DNA of 23,180 nucleotides from an uncultured Clostridia bacterium. Lineage in GTDB: Bacteria > Bacillota > Clostridia > Christensenellales > Aristaeellaceae. The number at the start of each line of letters is the position of its first letter. Positions within the stretch are counted from its first letter, which is position 1. The stretch is taken from contig CAKUKP010000049.1 of the NCBI GenBank assembly GCA_934663625.1, forward strand, positions 1-23,180, written 5' to 3'. Both the position numbers and the translations under genes were made by a program. The notes below the pieces were generated by a model that had not been told where the DNA came from, ran no database searches, and was given only the letters and a program-made list of their open reading frames with translations. This document shows, one piece after another, positions 1-7,636 of the stretch.

Positions 1-1
1 A

Positions 2-307
2 AACTGCGGCGATCTGACGCAGCAGGATCTGTGCCGGCAGAATTGCTTTCCCAAGCAGACCATCAACACGGCGGTCAACGCCCTTGCGAAGAACGGGCTT
101 CTGGAACGCATTCCCATCCAGGGCACGCGAAATCATAAACATTTGCGCTTGACGGCGGCAGGATGGGAACTGGCGAACCGCACGACGCAAAAACTGAAAA
201 TCGCCGAAGAAACCGCATACAGAGGAGCTGCAAACTGGCATAGAAGCGTGCAAAAGCGCAACAGGGGCTGTATAGGAAACGAAATCGTTCCTTTACAGCC
301 CCGCTGA
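2..307 (+). CDS. MarR-like winged-helix regulator, C-terminal part (5' end outside window)
   Basis: An open frame enters from the left edge and stops at TGA 305-307, giving about 101 residues. It reads as the back half of a MarR-type DNA-binding domain. A recognition-helix segment (QNCFPKQTINTAVNALAKNG) is followed by a wing (LLERIPIQGTRNHKHLRLT) and the start of the dimerisation helix (AAGWELANRTTQKL). MarR proteins are usually dimeric repressors that respond to small ligands; the ligand here is unknown. The last 15 or so residues are low in helix-forming character and are encoded by a terminator-like hairpin, so the natural protein runs straight into its own terminator. No neighbour on the same strand is visible, and the genes to the right are convergent. 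Alternative: another winged-helix family (PadR or TrmB-like). Confidence 0.65.
   Translation, partial: NCGDLTQQDLCRQNCFPKQTINTAVNALAKNGLLERIPIQGTRNHKHLRLTAAGWELANRTTQKLKIAEETAYRGAANWHRSVQKRNRGCIGNEIVPLQPR
264..302. terminator. Bidirectional rho-independent terminator
   Basis: Stem arms GGGGCTGTA-AGGAA-CGA and TCGTTCCT-TACAGCCCC pair with one T/T mismatch and one bulge around a very short loop. On the plus strand the stem is followed by an AT-rich tail (TGATTTAATTATTCTCTTTT). On the minus strand it is followed by TTGCGCTTTT. It lies between convergent genes, so it probably ends both the MarR-like gene and the long dpp/amidohydrolase operon. It overlaps the last codons of the MarR-like gene. 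Confidence 0.7.
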
Positions 308-327
308 TTTAATTATTCTCTTTTGCG

Positions 328-1443
328 TCAGAACAGCATATCGCCTGCGATCCAGCTATGGCGCACTTTTGCGTGATACGAAAGCGGATGGCGAGTATAG
401 AGCGCCATATCCGCGGATTTGCCCACGCGGAGCGATCCGATTTCATCCGCCAGACCGGCAATCTGCGCGGGGTAGAGCGTAATCGCGCGCAATGCCTCCG
501 CCTCCGGCAAGCCTTCGCGCACGGCGAACGCCGCACTGACCGCCAGCAGATACAGCGGACTCTGGTGATGATCCGAGCTGATTGCGAAGCGCACGCCGCT
601 GCGATACAACTGCGCCGGAAGCGCCGGCCCAAGATTCTGCGCTTCCATGCGCGCGTTGCACAGCGTCAGCGCGCCCACGACCGCGGGCACATTTTCTTTG
701 GCGAGCAGATTCGCCATCTTCGCGCTGTCCGCGCCGTGCACGATGATCAATCGGAAGCCGAATTCCTTCGAAAGACGAACGGCGGCTTCAATATCATCGG
801 ATCGCTGCGCATGGAAATACGCCGGAACATCGCCCCGCAGCAGCGGAAACAGCGCTTCCTGCTTTTCCGTGCCATGGCCGTTTTGCAGCGCGCTCCGCGC
901 CGACGCCAGCAGCGTTCGCAACATGGAAACCTGCCCCATGCGGGTGAGCGGCGGCTTGCCCGCCGCGCCATACGCCGCGCGCGGTTCTTCGCCCAGCGCC
1001 ATCTTTATGCCACAACACGCCTGCATACACATTTCGCCCGTCGTATTTCCGCGCAGGCGCACCGCCATCGCCTGACCGCCGATCAGATTCATATTGCCCG
1101 ACATGGTGACAACCGTAGTTACACCGGCGCGCCGCGCCATTTCAACCGCCTTATCGCCCGCATAGAAACCGTCCAGCGCGCGCAGCTGCGGCGTGAGCGG
1201 ATCGCTGGATTCATTGAAATCATTGCCCTCCACGCGGGAACATTCTTCCTTCAGCCCGAGACAGGTATGAATATCCACCAGCCCCGGAAGCAGCCAGCCG
1301 CCCTCGGCATTCAGATCATCCGGCTGTACGGAGGTATCGCACATATCGCCCAATTCGGCGATGCGCCCGTTTTCCACGCGAAGGAAGCCATCCTCGATGG
1401 GCGCGCCCTCCATGGTATAGAGTTTTGCATGAACAATGCGCAT
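328..1443 (-). CDS. Imidazolonepropionase-like amidohydrolase with altered metal site (HxC)
   Basis: This is a metal-dependent amidohydrolase (TIM barrel with N- and C-terminal beta-sandwich parts), 371 residues from ATG 1443. The start is chosen because AAGGAGGG sits 8 bases upstream. A GTG one codon earlier is possible. Visible family features are the leading strand MRIVHAKLYTMEG, the GLVDIHTCLG segment (residues 54-63), the GGQAMAVRLRG region, HAQRSDDI and VIVHGAD-like barrel strands carrying the later His ligands, the SSDHHQSP strand carrying the Asp ligand, and the closing GSLRVGKSADMALY. The first metal motif, normally HxH, reads H59-T60-C61. The codon is TGT, at least two changes from a His codon. 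The gene overlaps its paralogue upstream (TGATG) and is last in the operon. Substrate unknown: a cyclic amide, N-acyl amino acid or dipeptide-like compound is a reasonable guess from the peptide transporter context. Confidence 0.82.
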   Translation of the reverse strand: MRIVHAKLYTMEGAPIEDGFLRVENGRIAELGDMCDTSVQPDDLNAEGGWLLPGLVDIHTCLGLKEECSRVEGNDFNESSDPLTPQLRALDGFYAGDKAVEMARRAGVTTVVTMSGNMNLIGGQAMAVRLRGNTTGEMCMQACCGIKMALGEEPRAAYGAAGKPPLTRMGQVSMLRTLLASARSALQNGHGTEKQEALFPLLRGDVPAYFHAQRSDDIEAAVRLSKEFGFRLIIVHGADSAKMANLLAKENVPAVVGALTLCNARMEAQNLGPALPAQLYRSGVRFAISSDHHQSPLYLLAVSAAFAVREGLPEAEALRAITLYPAQIAGLADEIGSLRVGKSADMALYTRHPLSYHAKVRHSWIAGDMLF

Positions 1444-2576
1444 CACTTGACCCTCCTTCCATCGATGAATACATGGGTAGCCCTTGCGTCAAATTCCAGC
1501 GGGAATTTATCGAATACGGCGATATCCGCATCCTTGCCCGCGCGAATCGAACCGACGCGCTGATCGATGCCCGCCAGCTTCGCCGCATTTATCGTAATGC
1601 ACTTGAGCGCTTCAAAATCATCCAGACCTTCGCGCGCTGCCAGCGCCGCGGAGGGCGCAAGGAGCGTAACGCTGCCGAGCATCGGGCAGGAATCGGTGCA
1701 GATGCCGGTCAGCACGCCGCGCGCCACGGTGCGCGCGGGATCGGCGAAGCTTCCGTGCATGGATTCCCAATCGCGGCAGGTGAAATACATCGGTCCCAGA
1801 ATAACGCCTTCGGCGCGCTCCGCCAGATCATCCAGCAAAAACTGCGCATCGTTGCAATGCACGATGATGCAGCGCAGGTGGAATTCCTCCGCCAGAGAAA
1901 GCGCTGTGAGTATATCATCCATGCGGCAGGCGTGCACGTGCATCGGAATTTCCCGCCGCATCAGCGGCAGCAGCGCCTGCATTTTCTTATCGTAGGGCAT
2001 TTTTTGTCCGGCGTCGATCGCATCGCAATAGCTGCGCGCGCGCGTGAGCATATCCCGAAGCAGCGCTGCTTCGGACATGCGCGTAACCGGCGCGCGCCCG
2101 CGATGTCCAAAGGCGGATTTCGGCGCTTCGCCCAATGCAAACTTCATCGCCACCGGCGCTTTGACGGCGCATTTGCGCACACCCACGCCCAGCGTTTTAT
2201 ACGCGATCAGCTGACCATCGATCAGGCTGGTGCTGCCGGGGCCTGCGATTACGGTGGTAATGCCCGCGTTGCGCGCCTTGGCGATCGCGGGATCCTGCGG
2301 ATACACCGCATCCAATCCGGAATGTTCCGGCGTCATGGGATCCAGCGTTTCGCTGTATTCCGAGGACATGAATCCTTCCGGCCCAACGCCGGTATGGCAG
2401 TGCGGTTCTACCAGGCCGGGCACGATCCACGCGCCCCGCACATCGATGGTTTCCGGATCTGCGGGCGCGCAGGCGCTATCGCCGCAGGCGGTGATTTTGC
2501 CATCCTGAAAGGCAACGAAGCCATCTTCATAACGTTCGCCCTCGCAGGTAATCAATTTTCCGTGAACAAGCAGCAT
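1443..2576 (-). CDS. Imidazolonepropionase-like amidohydrolase (intact HxH)
   Basis: A 377-residue amidohydrolase, clearly paralogous to the gene downstream: same length, same segment order, same DPxTPxxxxLD and GQxxAxxxxG elements. Start ATG 2576 is chosen because GGGAGG lies 8 bases upstream; an in-frame extension to 2594 would run through that site. Metal ligands are visible: H59-C60-H61 in GLVEPHCHTG, His in the MHVHACRMDDI strand, His in CIIVHCND, and Asp in the GICTDSCP strand. The closing GSIRAGKDADIAVFDKFP is typical of cytosolic amidohydrolases such as imidazolonepropionase. Unlike its partner it keeps both His of the first motif, so it should be catalytically competent. Its stop overlaps the next start (TGATG), implying coupled translation and perhaps a heteromer. 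The ridA terminator lies upstream, so it may also have its own weak promoter. Substrate not deducible. Confidence 0.85.
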   Translation of the reverse strand: MLLVHGKLITCEGERYEDGFVAFQDGKITACGDSACAPADPETIDVRGAWIVPGLVEPHCHTGVGPEGFMSSEYSETLDPMTPEHSGLDAVYPQDPAIAKARNAGITTVIAGPGSTSLIDGQLIAYKTLGVGVRKCAVKAPVAMKFALGEAPKSAFGHRGRAPVTRMSEAALLRDMLTRARSYCDAIDAGQKMPYDKKMQALLPLMRREIPMHVHACRMDDILTALSLAEEFHLRCIIVHCNDAQFLLDDLAERAEGVILGPMYFTCRDWESMHGSFADPARTVARGVLTGICTDSCPMLGSVTLLAPSAALAAREGLDDFEALKCITINAAKLAGIDQRVGSIRAGKDADIAVFDKFPLEFDARATHVFIDGRRVK

Positions 2577-2672
2577 GAAACAATCCTCCCTCACTGAAAT
2601 CTAAGGCGCGCCATGCAGGAATTGCCGGATCGTTCGCCCATACCGGTTTCGCTTCGTCCGTTCCCACACCTG

Positions 2673-2713
2673 AAAAACGCGCGGCGAAGCGCTTGTCCCT
2701 CCGCCGCGCGTTT
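2673..2713 (-). terminator. Intra-operon terminator after the RidA-like gene
   Basis: On the minus strand AAACGCGCGGCG pairs with CGCCGCGCGTTT around a 15-base loop and is followed by TTTTT. It lies just downstream of the RidA-like stop codon and 97 bases before the first amidohydrolase start. It would end or attenuate transcription coming from the transporter genes, giving lower expression of the two hydrolases or implying a separate promoter that I could not identify. Confidence 0.65.
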
Positions 2714-2723
2714 GTACATGCGC

Positions 2724-3065
2724 TTATTCCACCGCAACGATCATTGCAAGCTCCACCAGCTTGGTGCCGGTGATGCATTCGGCCTGCACGGTCACGCCCG
2801 CGGGCATATTTTCCTTGCCCAGCCATGCTTCCAGCACGCCGAGGAAGGGCTTCGCCATGGAAATATCGCGGAAATAGGCGTTGAACATGATGATGTTTTC
2901 CTTCTTCAGCCCGAACTGCGCGAACAGTTCATCATAGCGATCGCACAGAGCCTGCGTCTGTTCTTCGATCGTGGGATAGGGCTCCTTGGAAACATGACCG
3001 GCGAAATACGCCACATTGTTATGAATGGAAATCCGAGAACCATCGGGACGCTGTACAACAGACAT
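2724..3065 (-). CDS. RidA/YjgF/YER057c-family protein lacking the catalytic Arg
   Basis: 113 residues, the usual length for a Rid protein. Start ATG 3065 has CGGAGG 9 bases upstream. Family marks are VAYFAGHVS near residues 19-26, the EEQTQALCDRYDELFAQFGL helix (34-53), the FNAYFRDISM segment (61-70) and a C-terminal strand ending in ELAMIVAVE. Canonical RidA hydrolyses reactive enamine/imine intermediates using an Arg in the PARS motif (Arg105 in E. coli). Here the equivalent reads P88-A89-G90, so that Arg is missing. Sub-families without it are known (Rid4 to Rid7 type), and their activity is not the classic 2-iminopropanoate deamination. Placement between a peptide binding protein and two amidohydrolases suggests it handles an unstable product of that pathway or acts as a ring-opening amidohydrolase-like accessory. 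That is inference. Confidence 0.85.
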   Translation of the reverse strand: MSVVQRPDGSRISIHNNVAYFAGHVSKEPYPTIEEQTQALCDRYDELFAQFGLKKENIIMFNAYFRDISMAKPFLGVLEAWLGKENMPAGVTVQAECITGTKLVELAMIVAVE

Positions 3066-3215
3066 GCTTTTTTTCCTCCGTTTTCAATGTTTTTATTTGA
3101 TAATCTGACAGCGGAAAACCATAAATATAAATAGGTATAAATAGTTTTTTGATAAGGGAATCCACGCGGCGATGAACGATTGTCATCTCCGCGCGGCAAT
3201 CCATCAGGACTTTAT

Positions 3216-4754
3216 TTATTCTTCCACGGGGTGTACATACGCCAGCAGCGGATAGTTGGAGGGATCATTCGGATAACCGGTCAGGGACTTGCTCACGCCG
3301 TTTACCTTATTAACCCACGCGCAGGCGATAAAGGGCAGTTCCTTGCGGATCAGATTCTGCACTTCGCCGTAATATTCGGCGCGGACAGATGCATCCGCGG
3401 AAGCGCGCGCCGCATCCACCAGCTTATCAAACTCGGGGTTGACATAAGCGGTATAGTTGGTGTTGTACCACAGCTTTTCGGTGGAATAGAAGGTATCGTG
3501 CATCAGATCGCCTTCGTTCGCCAGCAGCACCCAGCCGCCATAGAACATATCGAAATCGCCGCTCCGCATGATATCATAGTAGTTGCCGATTTCGGTGACG
3601 TACACTTCGATGTTCACGCCGATCTGCGTCCATGCATTCTGCAGCATTTCCACCATGTCCACGCGGGACTGCTTGCTGGTAACCATCAGTTTGCAGTTGA
3701 AGCCATCGGGATATCCCGCTTCCGCCAGCAGCGCCTTGGCCTTTTCCACATCCTGCGTATATACATATTCGCCTTCAGCGGGCACATAATCCACAAACGT
3801 GGGCGAGCAGATGCCGTCGGCGGGCGTGGCGGTGCTGCCGTAGGCGATCTTTACCATGCCGTCCAGATCGATGGCATAGCGCAGTGCCTGACGCACGCGA
3901 GCATCGTTAAAGGGCGCGCGCTGGCAGTTGAAGCCGATGTAGTCCATGCTCAGCGAGGGATAGGAAACGATATCCACAGTGCCGCTCATTTCCAGATATT
4001 CTACCTGAGAGGCCGGCAGATCCTGCGCCATATCGATTTCGCCGTTTTCCAGCGAGAGGGAACGGGTGGTATCATCCACGATGAAGCGATACACCAGATT
4101 GGTGTAATAGGCGGGTTCTCCCCAATATTCATCGAAGCGCTCCAGCATGATGGAATCGCCCGCGACCCATTCTACAAACTTGTAGGGGCCGGTGCCGATG
4201 GGATTGCGGCTGTAGCCGTCTTCGCCCATTTCTTCCCACGCAGCCTTGCACACGATGCGGCATTCGGAGGAGAGCATGGAGATCAGCGCCGGATAGAATT
4301 CATAGGTCTTGACCACCAGCGTGTTTTCATCTTCGCAGTAGGAATTTCCGCGGTCGATCGCGCCCCACATCCACGCATAGGTGTTCTGCTGGATGGAGAA
4401 CAGGCAATCTTCGGCGGTCAGCGTCGCGCCATTATGGAATTTCACGCCCTGACGGATGCTGAACTTCCACGTGGTATCATCCACCATTTCCCAGCTTTCT
4501 GCCAGATCCGGCACGATTTCATTCGTGGCGGGATCGAGCTTGACCAGCTTGTTGTACAGGTTTGCGCAAACCTTGCCGTTGGGATCCACGCCCTGCAGAA
4601 TGCCAGAAAGGCTATTCGGTTCGGAGTTGATGCCGACGATCAGCGTATCTTCTACCGCCGTCGCTCCGGCGGCCAGCGCGGACATAGCCCCGCCCGACAG
4701 CAGCAGCGCGAGGGTCAGCAGCATGACAAGCGTTTTCTTCATTGCGTTTTTCAT
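3216..4754 (-). CDS. Peptide-type ABC transporter substrate-binding protein (SBP_bac_5 / DppA-OppA family)
   Basis: 512 residues, normal for family 5 binding proteins. Start ATG 4754 has AAGGAG about 9 bases upstream; a second ATG four codons on is less well placed. Residues 1-28 form a secretion signal (basic MKNAMKK, hydrophobic core, ALA|AG cleavage). The mature part begins with EDTLIVGINSEPNSLSG, followed by the NLYNKLVKLD region, the WKFSIRQGVKFHNGATLTAEDC segment (split here as WKFSIRQGVKFHNG then the ATLTAEDC motif) diagnostic of the family, the IGTGPYKFVEW segment and the NDARVRQALRYAIDLD segment. It should capture a peptide-like ligand outside the membrane for DppBCDF. The position where a Gram-positive lipobox Cys would sit is Gly22 (LLSG-G), so lipid anchoring is not expected. 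The gene sits after the transporter genes rather than before them. Confidence 0.93.
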   Translation of the reverse strand: MKNAMKKTLVMLLTLALLLSGGAMSALAAGATAVEDTLIVGINSEPNSLSGILQGVDPNGKVCANLYNKLVKLDPATNEIVPDLAESWEMVDDTTWKFSIRQGVKFHNGATLTAEDCLFSIQQNTYAWMWGAIDRGNSYCEDENTLVVKTYEFYPALISMLSSECRIVCKAAWEEMGEDGYSRNPIGTGPYKFVEWVAGDSIMLERFDEYWGEPAYYTNLVYRFIVDDTTRSLSLENGEIDMAQDLPASQVEYLEMSGTVDIVSYPSLSMDYIGFNCQRAPFNDARVRQALRYAIDLDGMVKIAYGSTATPADGICSPTFVDYVPAEGEYVYTQDVEKAKALLAEAGYPDGFNCKLMVTSKQSRVDMVEMLQNAWTQIGVNIEVYVTEIGNYYDIMRSGDFDMFYGGWVLLANEGDLMHDTFYSTEKLWYNTNYTAYVNPEFDKLVDAARASADASVRAEYYGEVQNLIRKELPFIACAWVNKVNGVSKSLTGYPNDPSNYPLLAYVHPVEE

Positions 4755-4864
4755 GGGTTTCTCGCTCCTTTTTTTCTATTTGTTTCACCGTGCGTTTGCG
4801 CGGGTAAACACAATTTTCAGAACTTCGCGGGTCTGCGCGTTCCATCAAAACCCGCCGATGATTT

Positions 4865-5656
4865 TCAGCCCTTTGCAGCGCGCGCACCGGAGAAGCCGAA
4901 GCAGGTCCAGCCGTATTCCTTGCCGCAATCCAGCACGTAATCCAGCGTTTTCTGGTAATTGGCTTCATCCTTCATGATCTTATAGTACATTGCCACGCCG
5001 AAGCCCTGCGTCATGGCAGAAATCGCATCCTCCTGATTATCGGGTTCCTTTTCCATCGCCAGAATCTCTTCCGGCGTGAATTTGCCCTTATACATCAGGC
5101 ACAGGTTCTTGTAGCCCACGTTTCCGCCGGCGTCGATTTCTTCCGTTACGTATTCCAGCGCGGCTTCCGCTTCCGCATCGCGGCCCAGCAGCTTGCAGCA
5201 AATCCACGTCCAGTTGCTCAGCGCAACCTGACGGGCGCTCGTGGTGGGCAGATCCCAGCAGCGCTTATAGGCTTCGTATGCCAGATCATAATCGCCCAGA
5301 AGCAGGCGGGTAAGCCCCAGATGGTACTGCACCGACCAGTTCTGCGGGATCAGCCGCTGCGCTACGGTGAAATCCGCGCACGCTTCGGCGATTTCGCCCA
5401 CATTCAGATAGCGGTGCGCGCGCCAGCGATACAGAATTCCGTTGAACGGATCGATGGCAATGCCGCGGGAAAGCGCTTCAATTGCCTCGCGGATCAGGCG
5501 CTGCGCCGCCAGCGCCTGCGCCTTCTTCAGCCACAGATCGGGCGAAGGATCGGGCATTTTGGCGATTTCCTCATCAATTTTCGCGATTTTCTCATCATAA
5601 GCAATCGAACTTTTTACCGGCAGCAACTGTTCAGCCTTGGTAGACAATTCAGCCAT
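4865..5656 (-). CDS. Soluble tetratricopeptide-repeat (TPR) protein of the peptide operon
   Basis: 263 residues from ATG 5656, chosen because AGGAGG lies 8 bases upstream; the ATG two codons earlier is only 2 bases from that site. There is no signal peptide or membrane segment. Helical repeats of about 34 residues are visible: LWLKKAQALAAQRLIREAI, then ALSRGIAIDPFNGILYRWRA, then YLNVGEIAEACADFTVAQRL, then VQYHLGLTRLLLGDYDLAYE. These have the alternating small and aromatic positions and the acidic-Pro turns (DPFN, LIPQN) of TPRs. The C-terminal third is helical and tryptophan/cysteine containing, without clear repeats. TPRs are protein-protein scaffolds. Its place between the DppF-like ATPase and the binding protein is unusual for a peptide transporter operon and suggests a dedicated partner, perhaps of the transporter or of the hydrolases. 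No enzymatic motif recognised. Confidence 0.85.
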   Translation of the reverse strand: MAELSTKAEQLLPVKSSIAYDEKIAKIDEEIAKMPDPSPDLWLKKAQALAAQRLIREAIEALSRGIAIDPFNGILYRWRAHRYLNVGEIAEACADFTVAQRLIPQNWSVQYHLGLTRLLLGDYDLAYEAYKRCWDLPTTSARQVALSNWTWICCKLLGRDAEAEAALEYVTEEIDAGGNVGYKNLCLMYKGKFTPEEILAMEKEPDNQEDAISAMTQGFGVAMYYKIMKDEANYQKTLDYVLDCGKEYGWTCFGFSGARAAKG

Positions 5657-5687
5657 TTTCATTTCCTCCTGTTTTGTTGATCATTTA

Positions 5688-6641
5688 TCATTCATTTCCG
5701 CACATATGACATGCGACAAAATGACCCGATTCCACTTCGCGCAGTTCGGGATCCGCTTCCCGACAGCGTTCGGTGGCAAAGCGGCAGCGGGGCGCAAACC
5801 GGCAGCCCGGCCGCGGATTGATGGGCGAGGACAGCTCGCCGCGCAGCAGAATACGTTCGCGCTTCACGCGGATATCCGGTATCGGAATCGCGCTCAGCAG
5901 CGCCTGCGTATAGGGGTGGATCGGATTCTGGAACAGCGCCTTTGTGGGGCAGGTTTCCACGATCTTGCCCAGATACATCACGCAAATGCTTTCCGAAATA
6001 TGCTTCACCACACTCAGATCATGGGTGATGAACAGGTAGGTCAACCCCTTTTCCTGCTTCAGATCCTGCATCAGATTCAGAATCTGCGCCTGAATGGAAA
6101 CATCCAGCGCCGATACCGGCTCATCGCATACGATGAATCCGGGATTCAAAATCAACGCGCGCGCAATTCCGATGCGCTGGCGGCGACCGCCGTCCAGTTC
6201 ATGCGGATAGCTGGAAGCAAAGCGCTTGGAAAGCCCGACCGTATCCATCATCGCTTCCACGCGTTCGCGCATTTCCGCGCCGGACTGCGTGAGTCCGTAA
6301 ATCTTCAGCGGCTCGGCGATCGTTTCATATACGCTCATGCGCGGATCCAGCGAAGAAAACGGATCCTGAAAGATCATCTGCATCCGCTGGCGCATCTGAT
6401 GCATATGCTTTGCGTCCTGCGCGGTTATATCCTGTCCTTCATAGATTACCTGGCCGGAATCCAGTTCGATCAGGCGCAGCAGCAGTCTGCCCAGCGTAGA
6501 CTTTCCGCAGCCGGATTCGCCCACAACACCCAGCGTTTCGCCGCGGTTGATGCTGAAACTCACATCGTCCACCGCGTGCAGATATCCCGAAGGCACCTTG
6601 AAATATTTTTTCAGGTTTTTCGCTTCAAGAATCGCGCTCAT
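5688..6641 (-). CDS. dppF: Peptide ABC transporter ATPase, DppF/OppF type
   Basis: 317 residues from ATG 6641, chosen because GGAGG lies 7 bases upstream and because it makes an ATGA overlap with the preceding dppD stop. Walker A is GESGCGKST (41-49), the Q-loop is IFQDPFSSLDPR (90-101), Walker B is FIVCDEP (169-175), and the switch His is in LFITHDLSVV. The C-terminal oligopeptide/dipeptide-transporter domain carries a Cys group (CRFAPRCRFATERC), matching the family extension that can bind an iron-sulphur cluster in DppD-like proteins. The ABC signature, normally LSGGQ, reads LDGGRRQR (149-156), so this subunit may form the weaker of the two ATP sites. It would pair with the DppD-like subunit on the cytoplasmic face of the permease dimer. 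Transported ligand unproven. Confidence 0.94.
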   Translation of the reverse strand: MSAILEAKNLKKYFKVPSGYLHAVDDVSFSINRGETLGVVGESGCGKSTLGRLLLRLIELDSGQVIYEGQDITAQDAKHMHQMRQRMQMIFQDPFSSLDPRMSVYETIAEPLKIYGLTQSGAEMRERVEAMMDTVGLSKRFASSYPHELDGGRRQRIGIARALILNPGFIVCDEPVSALDVSIQAQILNLMQDLKQEKGLTYLFITHDLSVVKHISESICVMYLGKIVETCPTKALFQNPIHPYTQALLSAIPIPDIRVKRERILLRGELSSPINPRPGCRFAPRCRFATERCREADPELREVESGHFVACHMCGNE

Positions 6642-7624
6642 CTTTTCACCTCCCCCGCATCCAGCACATGGAAGCATTTAACCATATGACCCGCTTTCAC
6701 TTCGCCCGCCGCGGGATCCGCCCTGCGGCAGCGCTCCGTGGCGTAAGGGCAGCGATCTGCAAAGCTGCACCACGCGCCCAGATTCATCGGATCGGGCATC
6801 AGCCCGGGAATCGGCTGCAATCGATCCATTTCCTTCGTCAGGCTGGGAATCGAATTGAACAGGCCGATCGTATAGGGATGGCGCGCATCCTCGAAGATGT
6901 CCTCCAGCGATCCGCTCTCCACAATTTCGCCCGCGTACATAATCGCCACGCGATCGCACGTTTCAGCCACAACCCCCAGATCATGCGTGATCAGCAGCAT
7001 CGATGTATTGAAATCGCGCTTCAGTTCGCGCATCATCGAAAGCGTTTGCGCCTGAATGGTTACATCCAGCGCGGTGGTTGGTTCATCGGCGATCAACAAT
7101 TCCGGATTGCACACCAGCGCCATCGCGATCACCACGCGCTGCTTCATGCCACCCGAAAACTGATGGGGATATTCGCCATAGCGTTCCGCCGGAATGCCCA
7201 CCTTTTCCAGAATCGCGGCCGCCTGTTTGGTGGCTTCCGCCGCGGTGCACTTGTGGTGCAGGCGCACAACTTCCTCGATCTGATCGCCGATTGGAATCAC
7301 CGGATTCAGCGAAGTCATGGGATCCTGAAAGATCATGGAAACCTTGTTGCCGCGAACCCTGCGCATCTGCTTTTTGCTCTTGCGCATCAGATCTTCGCCG
7401 TCCAGAATGATTTTTCCGGAAACCACGCGGCCGCTTGCATCGGAGATCAGGCGCAGAATCGAAAGCGCCGTGGTCGTCTTGCCCGCGCCGGTTTCGCCCA
7501 CCAGTCCCAGCGTTTCGCCGCGATACAGTTTCAGCGATACATCGTTTACCGCCTCTACCACGCCGTGGTCGGTTTCATATTGCACCACCAGATTTTCGAT
7601 GTTCAGAAGCACTTCTCTTTCCAT
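6638..7624 (-). CDS. dppD: Peptide ABC transporter ATPase, DppD/OppD type
   Basis: 328 residues, start ATG 7624 with AAGGAGG 7 bases upstream. Walker A is GETGAGKTT (43-51), the Q-loop IFQDPMTSLNP, an intact signature FSGGMKQR, Walker B LLIADEP, the D-loop TTALD, and the switch His in LLITHDLGVVAE. The C-terminal region has the Cys-rich stretch WCSFADRCPYATERC typical of the oligopeptide transporter C-terminal domain. Its intact signature complements the degenerate one in the DppF partner, giving one canonical ATP site if they heterodimerise. It is third in the transporter operon, 12 bases after dppC, and its stop overlaps dppF by 4 bases. Confidence 0.95.
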   Translation of the reverse strand: MEREVLLNIENLVVQYETDHGVVEAVNDVSLKLYRGETLGLVGETGAGKTTTALSILRLISDASGRVVSGKIILDGEDLMRKSKKQMRRVRGNKVSMIFQDPMTSLNPVIPIGDQIEEVVRLHHKCTAAEATKQAAAILEKVGIPAERYGEYPHQFSGGMKQRVVIAMALVCNPELLIADEPTTALDVTIQAQTLSMMRELKRDFNTSMLLITHDLGVVAETCDRVAIMYAGEIVESGSLEDIFEDARHPYTIGLFNSIPSLTKEMDRLQPIPGLMPDPMNLGAWCSFADRCPYATERCRRADPAAGEVKAGHMVKCFHVLDAGEVKR

Positions 7625-7636
7625 GCGAATACCTCC

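Noticed and set aside
358..1563. Long plus-strand open frame (401 codons) opposite the amidohydrolases
   Set aside because: It is antisense to a clear conserved enzyme, the product is rich in Arg/His/Gln with no domain, and no ribosome site precedes it. Same reasoning for the long plus-strand frames at 1425-2597, 3180-4940, 5637-6689, 6668-8530 and 18334-19245.
3164..3196. Imperfect hairpin between the binding protein and the RidA-like gene
   Set aside because: Arms GCGGCGATGA and TCATCTCCGC pair with a mismatch, and no T run follows directly on the minus strand; not convincing as a terminator.
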